Under the pieces are notes generated by a model. That model saw only the letters and a list, made by a program, of their open reading frames with translations, was not told the origin of the DNA and did not search any database. DNA of 64,000 bases from Sindora glabra. Lineage: Eukaryota; Streptophyta; Magnoliopsida; Fabales; Fabaceae. The position numbers and the translations under genes are program-made. Position 1 is the stretch's first letter; every line of letters begins with the position of its first letter. Shown here piece by piece: positions 25,683 to 38,200 of the stretch. The DNA is taken from positions 16,954,713 to 17,018,712 of the forward strand of contig CM035234.1 in the NCBI GenBank assembly GCA_020226215.1. Reading direction: 5' to 3'.

Positions 25683-25687
25683 CAACT

Positions 25688-26623
25688 TATGGATGGTATA
25701 AGACAAGCCTTGGAGGAATAAGGATAAAAATTTGTGGAGGATATAAAGTTAACCCAGGAGTTAAAAAATGGATGCATGTGTATTTAGTATAAATTGATAT
25801 GTATTGTGATATGACATTGAAATTTGTTGGTGATTGGATATTATTGTTTGATATGATTGAGACAACTTGAACTGTGATTAAGCCTTATTGGTTATTTGAA
25901 AGTTCAATAACTACCTAGAATAGCTTATGTATGAAACAATAATAATAGTGTGTACAATCGAATAATTAAGATTTCTATGATTAGTGACATGAAATAACAA
26001 CTTAAAGTTATGTGTAGGTAGACAAATCAATTTGATATTTGGTCTTGTGTGTTTTAGTAATTCAAAAAATTGATTTATAGTTATTTTCTAATTTAATACC
26101 TAACTAGGATATGACTATTATATAGACAATTAATTTTTTGCGTAGTGATGATAGATATATACTCACTGAGTTCTCATAGTTCATTTTATTTTATTTTTAA
26201 TGTTTTTATGTTGAAATAAATGTAACTAAATTTTGTTACATCCATAGAGATTCAAAGACCTAGTTAGAAGATTTGACAGTTGGGATTCTCTTAGGGTCAA
26301 ATTCAAAGATTTAGGATAGAGATTGTGCTGATTCAACACTTATGTGTTTTGAGATTATGTAGCCTTGAATGTATTTTATGTGTATTTTGGATAATTATCA
26401 AATCTATTGAATTACAGGTTTTGTATTTTAAGGCATGTGGCTCTCAAAAAGTGTTTAAAAATAAGAGAAACTCTACATGTTTTTCCATGAAAATCTAAAA
26501 TGAATTTTTAGTCATCATGAAAATATAGAAAGTTTTGTTAGATGGAATTGAGTGAATAATGTTGAGGCTAGTAGAAAGAGTATCAAGATTCACACCGATC
26601 ACGATCGGGTTTAGGTCATGATA
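25688..26623 (+). mobile_element. Long LTR (family E), 3' part, + strand
   Basis: Continuation of the + strand LTR after the reverse solo LTR. It matches the minus strand of 21532-22480, for example 'ggaggaataaggataaaa' at 25711 and 'tttgatatgattgag' at 25847. It ends 'ggtttaggtcatgata' at 26623, equivalent to the reverse LTR's end at 21532. Confidence 0.7.
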
Positions 26624-29400
26624 GTTTAGTTCATCTCAATAATACAAAAAGTTCTATTTTCCAATAAATAGAAAAGAGATAAGTTATTTAGTTGGCCATT
26701 GTCTAACAGATTAGGAGAAATAGGACTTTGTAATCCTACTTCATATAGAACATAGGGAGTTATTTACCCACTTCCCCTTTAAATAAATTCTACTTCTTAT
26801 ACTATTTATAGATATAATGATAAAATTATCCTCATTAAATTTAATTAATGATAATTAAAATTGCATTGTAATAATATTGAGAATATAGTTTATTAATATT
26901 TTCTAAAATATTCAAAGTTGAATCAACCAAAATATAGGAAGTTACTTCATAGGAAGTATTACTTCTTATGTGTCAATCAAATAACTTTAATCACTTTTCG
27001 AAAAGTTTACATAAAATGTTATTTTCTAGAAAGTTTAATTTTCCACAAGAAGTTACTTCTTGTGTGAATTGAATGGTTTCTTTAAATGGTATGATAAAGG
27101 GTTAAAATCGAGCTCAAATTAAGCCTTTTACGAGTTGATCTTGACTTATTCATGAATAACTTTATTCATTTTTATCTGTAGATGTAAGTAACTAACTTTT
27201 GATAGTTGCATTTTTGTAACTAGTCAATCAAATTATTTGAGAAAATTTTACTTCTTGAGAAATTATACTTTTTATACTATTTTTGCAAATCAAAATTTCT
27301 CTAGATTCCATCATAAGACTAAGTGGAAATGAGTGGAATAAGAAGAGAGTGAGAAAGCCTTTATATATATATATATATTTGTAGTCAATCAGGAATCAAA
27401 CAATAACTTAAGCAATAATTAAATTAGTAATTGTGTTTATGCACTTTCATTTTTATAAAGGATTTTATTTGATTTAGTATCTAATAAAAACTTCCATTTT
27501 ATGCAATTATTCATAGTGATAAAAAAGATTTATCTAACAAGTTGATATGGTAGTTGCAAAACCAAATTCCCTCTGTGACTTTTTTTTAATAAGATCAATT
27601 TGTGTCAAATTCATAATTTTACATATTGACAAGTTTTTACTTATTAAAGGTTATACTTAGTATATGATGAACATTTTTATTTTGCTCAATGGTTCATGAT
27701 GACTAAAAGATTTATCCAAAAGTTTCATATAATGGTTGCATGCCAAAATTCCTCCAACGTCAAGTTAGCAAATATAGCTCAACTATCATTGAGTGTGAGC
27801 AAACACAATAGTTATTATAGTATACTTTGAACTATTATAGCTAACAATAGTATAAGATCAAATATTAAATGCGATGATGTGGCTGAATAATAGCTCACTA
27901 CATGAATTTTTAATGATAGTGATCATTATATTGGGAATAGATCAATCATTTTATAATGAACGATCTATTATCATATCAATTACCTCAAAAATTGAAATAA
28001 TTATTTCTAACTAATAACAACGATCATGATATTGTATTTGTGTCCACATACAACACAATGATTATGTCGCCACCATGATCATTCCACTATCAATATTCAT
28101 CGCTTAAAGCAAAAATGTTGGATTGAGCCTTGTTCAAAGCTTCCCGAGGAGGGCAAGTGACGAAAGCAAGAATTTTTCTTTATTTTTTGAACAGTTTAGT
28201 TTGGTACAATCCCTAAAAAAATGTTGAATTGATATTTTTTTAATGAATGATAAGGTTTCATAAAATTAACTTGCAATATTTTCATGAGATTTGATAACTT
28301 TTCCATATAACATAAGTTATATATGGTGTAGTTATTTATATAAAATTTGCAACTTTTTCATGAGATGTCACAACTTTGTTTATAAATCTTATATTATGAA
28401 GCAATGATCTTGCAATGCAAAAACTTGAGGAATTTGATGTTTTAGAGTTTATCAGTAGGAATGGAAAAGAGTAGGAGACAACGGAGCTAGGGATCAAAGA
28501 CTCCAAAAATGATGGATTTGCAAAATAGCCCACAGTGATGTATATCACATAGACTCTTTGATACTCTGTTAGAGAGAGATATATAAAGAGAGAGAGAGAG
28601 AGAGAGTATGTAAAGTAGAATGAGTATAAATAAAGTTTAAAAGGCATTTTTGGAGGTCTATATAGTGTTTGTCGGAAGAGTAAACTAATTACTTTACAAA
28701 AAAGGGTAAAGTGGTTATTATATAATAGAAAATCATTCTAGAATCTACTAAATGCGAGCTTATACAAATTAATTATAATCATTTCGGTTATAATTGAACA
28801 CATGCTTTGATCAATTGACTAATTACACATTCAATAATTATTTAAGTTGATACTTAGGCCAATTATGGACCGATCAGTCGACTAATTATAAATTGACTAA
28901 CTGATCAACTAATCAGTTAGTGTCACTGCCACAAAAGTGATTTCTTTTATTAGACCTATTTTATCTTATATTGAGTAATTATCAAAATTGTTGTAAGATT
29001 TTATGAAAGAAAAATTGTAGAGTTTTTATGAAACATTACGAATTTTATGAGAAAATCATATAAATTTTACAATAATTATACCAATATACCCTATTTTGTG
29101 GTTTATCAAAGAAGTCCCCTTTTCTTGAATGTTGTCTTGGGTCCCATTCATGTATAAAAATCTCGATCCCTTCCTTAATCAACATATCTGCTTGTGCTTT
29201 TCCTTAGCAACGCTAAGAATCCGTCTCATATTTGAAGTATAAGAGATTTATCTCTTCTGCGTTAACGAAAGCAAAGAATTTATCTCACCTCTTTTAATGA
29301 AGTGGAGAAAAGAATTTTATCCCCTTTTCTATTAATTCACTCTGTTTAGCAACTCTGTGAAGAAAAGAATATTAATTTTACCACTTTTTGATATTTATAG
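26624..29400. other. AT-rich spacer before the NLR locus
   Basis: No gene is supported. It contains a short GA microsatellite (28587-28607) and a self-complementary stretch rich in 'gactaatta' and 'taatcagttag' strings around 28840-28925. From about 29100 it becomes similar to the leader regions described below: 'gaagaaaagaatattaattt' at 29358 recurs at 56849, 57044 and 57231. Confidence 0.5.
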
Positions 29401-29505
29401 GTCTCTTTTCAATCAGTGTTATTTTTCTACGTAATGTCCCTACCTCTAATTTGGCATTGTTGAATTGAGAAGAGACTCTGTTTTCAAAACAACAACATCT
29501 ATTCG
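29401..29505 (+). other. Candidate noncoding leader exon L1
   Basis: Bounded by an acceptor (atatttatag) and a donor (GTATGT at 29506). It contains the family core 'ttggcattgttgaattgaga' followed by 'agagact'. It has no ORF of note and is most similar to L2. It is probably a 5'-UTR exon of the NLR gene or of a lost relative. Confidence 0.45.
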
Positions 29506-29828
29506 GTATGTAAAACAAATATTTTATTTTCCATTTCTCTGTCTTCGCTAATTTATGTGTTTGGTTTCATTATTTGTTAAACATTTAACTTTGGAAATTA
29601 GTTCCAGCATACAAATCTTACAAGTTCTCGTGAATAAGTTATGAACATTTGGAGTTTTAATGTGCCTTTCGTGGAAAACGCCAAAAATCTGTCTCTCATA
29701 TTTGAACTTATCTCTTTTACGTAATAGAAAGCAAGGATTTCATCTCTTTCTTCCATGGTAAATTACTTTCTTTGAAATTCTAAAAAGAAGAGAATATTAA
29801 TTTTACCATTTTTTTTTTATATTTACAG

Positions 29829-29914
29829 CATTCTTGCTGTAAGTTTCTTTGTTATGATTTTGGCATTGCTGAGTTGAGAAGAGATTACATTTTTAGAGGA
29901 GCACCCTACATTTG
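29829..29914 (+). other. Candidate noncoding leader exon L2
   Basis: Starts after 'tatttacag' with CATTCTTGCTG and ends before GTATGT at 29915. Its core is 'ttggcattgctgagttgaga' followed by 'agagattacatttttagagg'. It is the best preserved member of the leader-exon family and shares splice borders with L3 and L5. Confidence 0.5.
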
Positions 29915-30586
29915 GTATGTAAACGCAATTTTCTTCTGCCATTTTTTTATGTTTGTTAATTTTTATATTTGGTTTCCTATGAATTCTTTTTTCTATTTAT
30001 ATATAGTTTAATTTGTAGGATGGGATATTAACTATAATAAAAAATTCTCATATGAAATTATTTAATAGAAAATTATGAAAAACATGAGGTTTGTAAATGC
30101 ATTGATATTTGTATTTATAGTTGAGGGGGAGAGAGTTAGGAGGTAATCACATACAAAAGTATTATAGGAACCAAAAATGAAATTCAGAAACAAGTTTTAA
30201 ATCTTTTATATTAGTTGAATTAAGTAATATAAATTTGTCTTGCTATCTCGTATTGAATTTATATTCAATAATAGCCTTTGATTTGTAAATATATATATAT
30301 GAGTATGGATCAATTGACACCACTATAAACTTACACCACTTACACCAAATCTACACCATTCATTTGATATTCATCTAATGGCCACAGTGTATTTAAAATT
30401 AATGCCTACCTACAAACTTTAATGATGAGAGAGAATTTACCTGAAATTTGTTTAATTACTTTTTCTCTTTCTCTTTTGTAACATTTTATTTTTTTCCAAT
30501 TTAATAAAAATGTATTTTAATTTATGATAATTACACATATCAATAATTATATTATCAAAAATTTATAATACTATTTATATTTATAA

Positions 30587-31068
30587 TTATAATACTATTT
30601 TTTATAACTTTGCTAAATCAAATATGTTATAATCATTAATTCATCTTAACTCAAAGAAATTATTACGTTTCAATCAAAGTTATATTTTTAACTTTTTTTT
30701 TGGTAAAAATACAAATAACTCCTATAGTATATCTCATGTGCCGAAAATTATTTATCTTTTAAAAGGTACTATTAAACATTCAAATACACAAGTTAAGAAA
30801 AAAAATCCCTCTAAAAGTGAAAGGAAACATTTATAATACTATTTTTTTATAAGTTTGCTAAATAAAATATGTTATAATCATTAATTCATTTTAACTCAAA
30901 GAAATTATTACGTTTCAATCAAAATTATATTTTTAACTTTTTTTTGGTAAAAATACAAATAACTCCTATAGTATATCTCATGTGCCGAAAATTATTTATG
31001 TTTTAAAAGGTACTATTAAACATTCAAATGCACAAGTCAAGAAAAAAAAATCCCTCTAAAAGTGAAAG
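30587..31068. repeat. 244-bp tandem duplication
   Basis: Two nearly identical copies, starting near 30591 and 30835, share 'actcctatagtatatctcat' and 'aaatccctctaaaagtgaaa'. Non-coding, within the NLR 5' region. Confidence 0.85.
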
Positions 31069-31882
31069 GGGTTTTCTGCTTAGGATGCCTAGTATGAGTG
31101 TTTTTTCTTTAATCCTTTAATATTAGGGGATTTTTAACATAATGAATTGTACTAAGAGGATAATGGATATTTTTACCTAAAATTTTAAAATTAATAATTA
31201 CAATTATTTAAGCTTATACTCAATTATTCATCAAAATTTACATAAAACACACAGATTCCATTCCCTTCCAACAAAAAGAAGAATACAGTACTAAGATAAC
31301 TATAGTCGAATCTACTCTTTTAATCATGTAAAATCAAAGAAATAATAAGAAGGGTTGAAAATTTTTTTTCCTACTTCCACTACTTTCAAAAAAAAAACAA
31401 TAGTTACAGACTAACAGTGAGAGAGATGATGGGTGTCGATAGAGAAGGTGACAAAGTAAATATATATATTTTAAAAAAGAATTTTCTCAAACGGATCGGA
31501 CTTGAAAACTTGTAAATATGACAGCAATAACAAAAATGAGAGAAAAAGGAAAGAAAACAACATTAAAAGAACAAAATAGTGAAAAAAAAGAATATAAAGT
31601 ACTGAATGTATTTTTGTAAAGACTCTTTAGGAATCAGACATTAAATTAATTCATTAATCAGAGAATCATAATAGTAGATAAAAAATAAAATTTATAATTA
31701 GCTTTTTAAGATAGAAAGCAACATAATTTTGGAAAATAAAATTCGACTGTTATTGTTATACTAAAAGTTTCGAATGAAAACAAAAAAAGAAAAATGCATA
31801 TTATCTTTTTTTCTTCTATTAATTTTCATTGAATTCTCCGAAGGAAAATCACTGATTTTACCACTTTCTTTCATATTTTCAG

Positions 31883-31960
31883 CATTCTTCCTGAAGCTTT
31901 ATACTTTGGCGTTGGTGAGTTGGGAAGAGACTACATTTTTAGAGAAATGAAGTTTGTTTG
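31883..31960 (+). other. Candidate noncoding leader exon L3
   Basis: Starts after 'atattttcag' with CATTCTTCCTG and ends before GTATGA at 31961. It carries 'agagactacatttttagag', the leader-family core. It is the nearest leader copy to the NLR coding region. A plausible acceptor for the next exon is the TTTAG just before 35241. Confidence 0.5.
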
Positions 31961-32159
31961 GTATGAAAAGCGCAGTTTTCAAATTGCCAATTTTCCTTTC
32001 TGTGTTTACTTTTATTTGGTTTGTTTTGGATTCTTCTTCCCACTTATAATTTTATGGCATGAGATATTAATTAATTATAACAAGTTGTCAAGTTAGATTA
32101 TTTAAAAGAAGATTACTATTTAATTAACATAAATCTTATAAATATTATTAAATGACAGC

Positions 32160-33190
32160 TTTAGAACACACGCATATATCCTAGCAGTTAGTTTTGTGAT
32201 TTCAAATTCTAAATCTGGACAAATTTCAGGACATATTATTATAAAATATTTCTAAAAATCAATGTATATTTGTAACTTTTTTTAATAATGTTATTTCAAT
32301 TTTTAAATATAGATATAGAAATAAACTTATATTTATAAAATTTTCAAAAGTTTACCATACAAGTAACAAGTAATAAAAAAATTTCTGTTTACAGTGAGCA
32401 TGACTTTTACCATCGAGTTTTAAGGATTTTAAAATTTTTTCTTTGTTAGTGTTGCTGCTACTTATTTTTTCTTATAACTAAACTTGGTATTGATCATTAT
32501 TGACTATACGTTGCCTCAATCATTTTATTCGGAATAATTAATTTCTTATTTTAAATATATTTCGGATCTTTCCATATTTTTATTTCAAAGAAATAGGAAT
32601 TACATATTTATATGGAATTAAAATTATAATTTAATGACAATAATCCTCTACTATAATAAGAATAATTGAAGATTGAAAAAAATGTTTATAGTTGTACTTA
32701 ATGTGCACTAAGAAAGCTTTCTTATATAAACTCTTTATGATATTTTTAAAAAGAATTCATACTTTTTGCAACTTTTGTAACAAATAAATATTTAATTTTA
32801 TACAAAATTAAATTTATAATTTATCAATATTTTTGAGTAAATTTGAGAGTTATCATTTTCTTTATATATTTGTTACTTGTAAAGTAACCTTTATATAAAC
32901 GTTGAAAATTTCAAACATACTTTATGTAAGTTTAGTCGATAATGTAACAATTTTCAATAACAAAGTTATAAGTTTTTATTTACTTATTACTTATACAATA
33001 CATTTTTGAAAATTTTACAAGTATAGGTTTATTTCTATCTATACTTTAAAAAATTTCCAAATTTAAAATTTGGAATTGCGTGGTTGAAAATTTACAAACA
33101 TACATTCATTTCTATAAATATTTTATAATTAAAACATTATAAAATTTGTCCAGATTTAAAATTTGGAATTGCATACATTGATGGAATTAA
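32160..33190. mobile_element. Foldback element with about 200-bp inverted arms
   Basis: The left arm (about 32200-32390) contains 'tctaaatctggacaaattt' and 'tagatatagaaataaac'. The right arm (about 32960-33180) carries the imperfect reverse complement of both. About 570 bp lies between, without ORF. Long inverted arms suggest a MULE-type foldback element, but no target duplication was established. Confidence 0.5.
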
Positions 33191-34444
33191 AATTTTTGGC
33201 TTGGAGAATGGACTGATTGTGAATAGATACTACTTTATTTGGATGCATATTGAAAATTTTATAATTAAATAAAATAATTATAATTATAATATTTTTATAA
33301 TTTTAATTTAATATAATTTAAATTTAAAAAAAATTAAATATAAAAATTAATAAATGTTAAATAAAATTATAAAAAAATTTATGAAAAAACTATAAAAGCT
33401 ATTAATATAGGTTGTAGCACACAAATTATTTATATTTTTACAAAAAGAAAGTTAAATGAAAATTTTTATAAATATAATTAATATAATAAAGCTTGTATGT
33501 ATGCATATTCTTTTAGATGTATATAAATATTTTATTGTAAAATTTTTGGGTGATAAAATCAAAACAAATAATAAGTGGCAATCTTATTATAATCATATTA
33601 TATGTGTAATGTAAACCAAAATATAATGTTTAACTTATAAAGGTTACAACACATAAGTAATTCAAAGTTTTATAAAAGAAATCACAATAAAAAAACTGTA
33701 AAATTTGCCAAAAAATTTAATTTAATAGAGTTCAAACGTGGATATACTTCTTTATATATGCATAAAGGTTTTTTTTTGTGAAACCTTAGAATGATTAAAT
33801 CAAAATATATCACAATAAGTGACAATTTTAGTACAACTATGTGTAATGTAAATAAGTACATATAAATTTTAGAGCGCATAATATATTTTCAAAAATAAAA
33901 TTAGAGTTAGATATGATTTAGAAAAGAATGCATTATGTAAGTTATATAAGATTTTTATTTTAATTAAATATATGCTTCTATAAAGTATTTTTAAGGTATA
34001 AATAATAAAAAAATTCATATTTAACAAGAAGAAAGAAAGATAAAAATTAATATATTAATTATTTATAACTTTTAATTATAAAATAATCATAATTTTACAT
34101 ATTGTATTTATATTTTTATATTCTTCATAAAATTATTATTATTATTATTATTAAATAGGTGTACTTTTTTTATTATGATTGAGTGTGTTTTAAAATTTTA
34201 GGATATCGAAGTATATAATGACATTGGGGGCAGGGGCGGCGCCAAGGCCACCCTAACGCCCCTTCTCTCCGCCGTTTGATTGCATGTCTAATTGCTAAAA
34301 TACAAGAGTGTGAACTAGTAACTTAATATGCATGTACCCTTTAAGCTGCCGTCTAGTAACACTGATGAGGTTTATGTATATTAGCATGGACCCTCACCCA
34401 TTATAACATTACTGTACTCTTATGAAAAATATCTAAGATTGTAT

Positions 34445-34507
<63 letters not shown>

Positions 34508-35240
34508 GCGACTGCAATGCAATTGTTAATTGTATTTGTTGTGGGAGGGAGAGAATTAGTGGAATATTATCAAAACATTAAATATGTCATAATCATTATT
34601 TCATTTCAATAGAAAAACATTTAGTTAAAACTATATTATTTTGAAGGTTCGCACTATCAGCTATTTTTCAATGACAACAGCACCAAATTTAGCTTAAAAG
34701 GAATAAAATTTTACACCTTTTTAAATCCATTTGGAAACTAATAACGTCAATTGATTTTGTCAAATTCGTGCATTTTTCAATAAACTTGGAAGAAAATCAG
34801 TTTGAAAAAGAAAAATCATCTCCTACCCTCTAATAATCATGTTGAATTACACTAATTGAATCTGGTTTAAGTTTTCCTGTTTGTAATACTTGACTGTTTG
34901 GTTTTAATTATATTAATTAGATCTAGTTGATTAATTATAATACTTGATTGCATAGTACACATTTTTTTCATTTTCAAAAGTTTTCATATCCTTCTGATTT
35001 AATCACAAAATTTTATAAACTTTGTTTGAATGATTACAAAGTCCAATCTAATTATTGTTTTGATTGATTTCGAAAATAAATTTTTTATGTATGCATTTTT
35101 TTTGGGGTAAGAGTGTGTAAAATGATGGCCTATACAAAAAGATGGATGCTTGAAAACTATTGTTACATATTTGTGGCATTTCTTTAGTGATTTGAATTTT
35201 GTTCTCCAGTATCGTCCTCCATCCATGTTCTATGTATCTT
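33191..35240. other. AT-rich region upstream of the NLR
   Basis: No gene is supported. It holds an ATT tract near 34134-34152, a TA microsatellite of about 58 bp (34447-34505), and an isolated GC-rich patch at 34228-34275 resembling a transposon terminus. Minus-strand frames (33682, 34999) have no signature. Confidence 0.5.
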
Positions 35241-35286
35241 TAGCGGTTTCTTTTTTGCTTTTTATTCTAATATAAAAAGAGAAGCA

Positions 35287-38200
35287 ATGGGATTGAAAAA
35301 TCAGAGCAAAGTTAAGGAGTTAGAAGACTGCATTATGAATCTCCGTGTTGGAAGAGACCTCATGCAGCAACAGAAAAATGGTACAACAATTAATGATCAT
35401 TGAAATTCCAAACATCATTTTGCGAGATGAGAAGATGGTTTGCTGTTTCAATGGCTTTTTTCCCAAGTTGGCTTCTAAACATCAACCCAACAACAGAGAA
35501 AAAGAGATTAAACAAGATGTTTGCCACTTATTTCAACAAGAAGAATTTAAGGAAAGGTTTGCATCAGGAAATGAGATTGTTGACAAGATCGTGAATGCCA
35601 TGAGAGATTCGGGTGTTAGGATGAATGGGACGTACGGGTTAAGTGATGAAGAAAATCGCACTTTAGTCAGACAAATTGTTTCGGAAAGGGCAGATGTCAT
35701 GGTTCAAGAATACGATCAAAGCTTTGATTCAAGAAATAGAACCTTGGGAGAGATTATGGAAGCACTCAAAGATCCTAAAGTTAAGTTGATAGGGATCTAC
35801 GGACAGGGTGGTGTGGGTAAGACCACTTTAGCCAAAGAAGTTGCAAGGAGAGCTAAGGAAGAGAACTTATTCGACAAGGTGGGTATGATACATGTATCAA
35901 GAAATTCAGATACAAAAGAAATTCAGTCACAAATTGCTGATGAGATGGAAGTGAGATTAGAAGAAGAGAATGTGATCGGAAGAGCACAAATTTTAGCCGA
36001 CTCATTACTTAAACAGAAGAGGAATCTTCTAATCTTGGATGATCTTTGGGATATCAACTTGGGAAATATTGAAGAATCGGACGATGATTCGGACGGTGAT
36101 GATATTACTGCCAAAATCTTGCTAACTTCTAGAAGTAGACTATTATTGGGTCAATATATTGATGAGGAATATATATTTCACGTGGGAGTGTTGGAGGAAA
36201 AGGAAGCAAAGACATTGTTGAGAAAGGCGGCTGGGATAATTGGATTTCATGATTCTCCCTTTGAATCATTAGTTGATAAGTTTGCCATCAAAGCATGTGC
36301 TCTATCACCACGTCTCATCCTTTCCATCGGAAGCCACTTAAGAGGAAAGAGCTGTTGCCAGTGGAAGATTGCACTTGATATGTTTCAAGATATCAAATTC
36401 AAAGAATTTGCACTTCGAGATACGCAATTTCCCATAGAGTTGAGTTTTAGACATCTAGAAGATATTGGGCTAATATATGCTTTCTTAATCTGTGCTCAAA
36501 AGAGTCAACATCCTTTAATTATGGACCTTGTGAAGTACTACTTTTGTTTTGAAAGAATTAATGATAATCTAAGATATGTTCTTGGAGAGATCTTCATATT
36601 GATTTTGAATCTACAAGAGTTAGATCTATTGTTGGACGGCTATTCTGGTGTTCATGTCACCATGCCTGACAAGGTTAGAGATTATGCCCTCTTAATCGCA
36701 ACTGATGAGTATAATTTTTTTACAATGCAAAATGGCGAACTAAAAAAATGGCCAAACAGGGATGAACTCAAAAGTTGCACTGCTATCATTATACATAGCT
36801 CTGTTATTATTAATGAGCTTCCTGAAGGTATGCATTGTCCCCAACTCAAAATCTTTCATCTTGAAAGTAATGATCCCTTCTTAAAAATACCAGATAATTT
36901 TTTGAGGGAATGACAGAACTTCTAGTATTGGAATTGATTGGTATTCGACTACCAATCCTACCTTCTTCAATTGTTTGCTCAGAAGATCTCACAACGCTTT
37001 CCTTGGAACGATGCATGCTACGTGACAACTTATCCATTATAGGAGAGATTGAAGATTTAAGAATTCTTAGCCTTTCAGGATCTGGAATTGAAAGTTTACT
37101 AACAAATGCGCTCTTTGATGGGTTAGAGATGTATAAAGTTGCCATGGGAGATTCCAATAAACTTTCATTGGATGCAATGGAGATTCTAAATGATGATTTA
37201 GTATCAAACTCTTTAGCAATACTGCAATTAAAAGAAGGCACCGACTCTCAAGAAAAGATTACAACGTCGACGTTCAAAGGATCTGTGGAGAATTTGTTGA
37301 TAGGTGAAATCTATGGCATTCAAAATGTTTTTAGGGATATGAATTTGAAAGAATTTTCACACCTAAGACATTTCGCCATTCTAAATAATTTGGACGTTCA
37401 CTACATCATCAAGTCAGAGGATCTGTTGGAGGCATTTCCCAATTTGGAGTCACTGTGTCTCATTAAACTGCATAACATGGAGAAGATCATTTGTTGCAAT
37501 CAACTTGCAGATAACTCCTTCAGAAACATGCAAACCATGAAGATCCAAAATTGTGCTAGACTAAAGAATTTGTTCTCCCTTTCGTTGACAAGATTTTCCA
37601 CAAATCTTGAAACACTTGAAGTTTCTGAATGCCACTTTATAGAAGAGATTGTTGGATCAGAAAGACAAGAGAACAACATCAAAGAGGCGCGATCCTGATT
37701 AATTTGTTTTCTCTTGCTTAGTTGTGCCTATATAAAAATTCGGAAATTAAAATCAGTTGCTTCCAATATGAGAATTTCAACTTGTATGTGTTCTTGCAGA
37801 TCGGAAGTGATCAACTTTCTGAAGGTTTTCATTTTCAAAATTTGATCAAATTGAATATTAAAGACTGTGTTAGCTTGAGATGTTTATTATCATTCTCCAT
37901 GGCGGCATGTTTGGTCAATCTCAATAGCCTTTCTGTAATTGGATGTGAGATGATGGAGGAAATTATAGTGCAAGAAATTAATACATATGAGGTAATGGTA
38001 TGTGAATTAAAAAAAATATTATAAGTACTGAAAATGAGATCCAAAATTGAATTCAAAATTTTTTATATGTACTGGATTAAACTTTATAAATTTATTATAC
38101 CATCTTATATTTAATGATAGTACTTAATTTGCATTCAGAATCTTGTTTTAGATCTCATTTTCAGTATATATAATACTGATAGTGAGTAATACATAATCCT

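Noticed and set aside
28840..28925. Palindromic 'gactaatta/taattagtc' cluster as an operator
   Set aside because: Low-complexity self-complementarity in AT-rich DNA with no gene nearby.
34228..34275. GC-rich 'caggggcggcgccaagg' patch resembling a hAT or other transposon terminus
   Set aside because: Only one end is visible, with no inverted partner or target duplication nearby.
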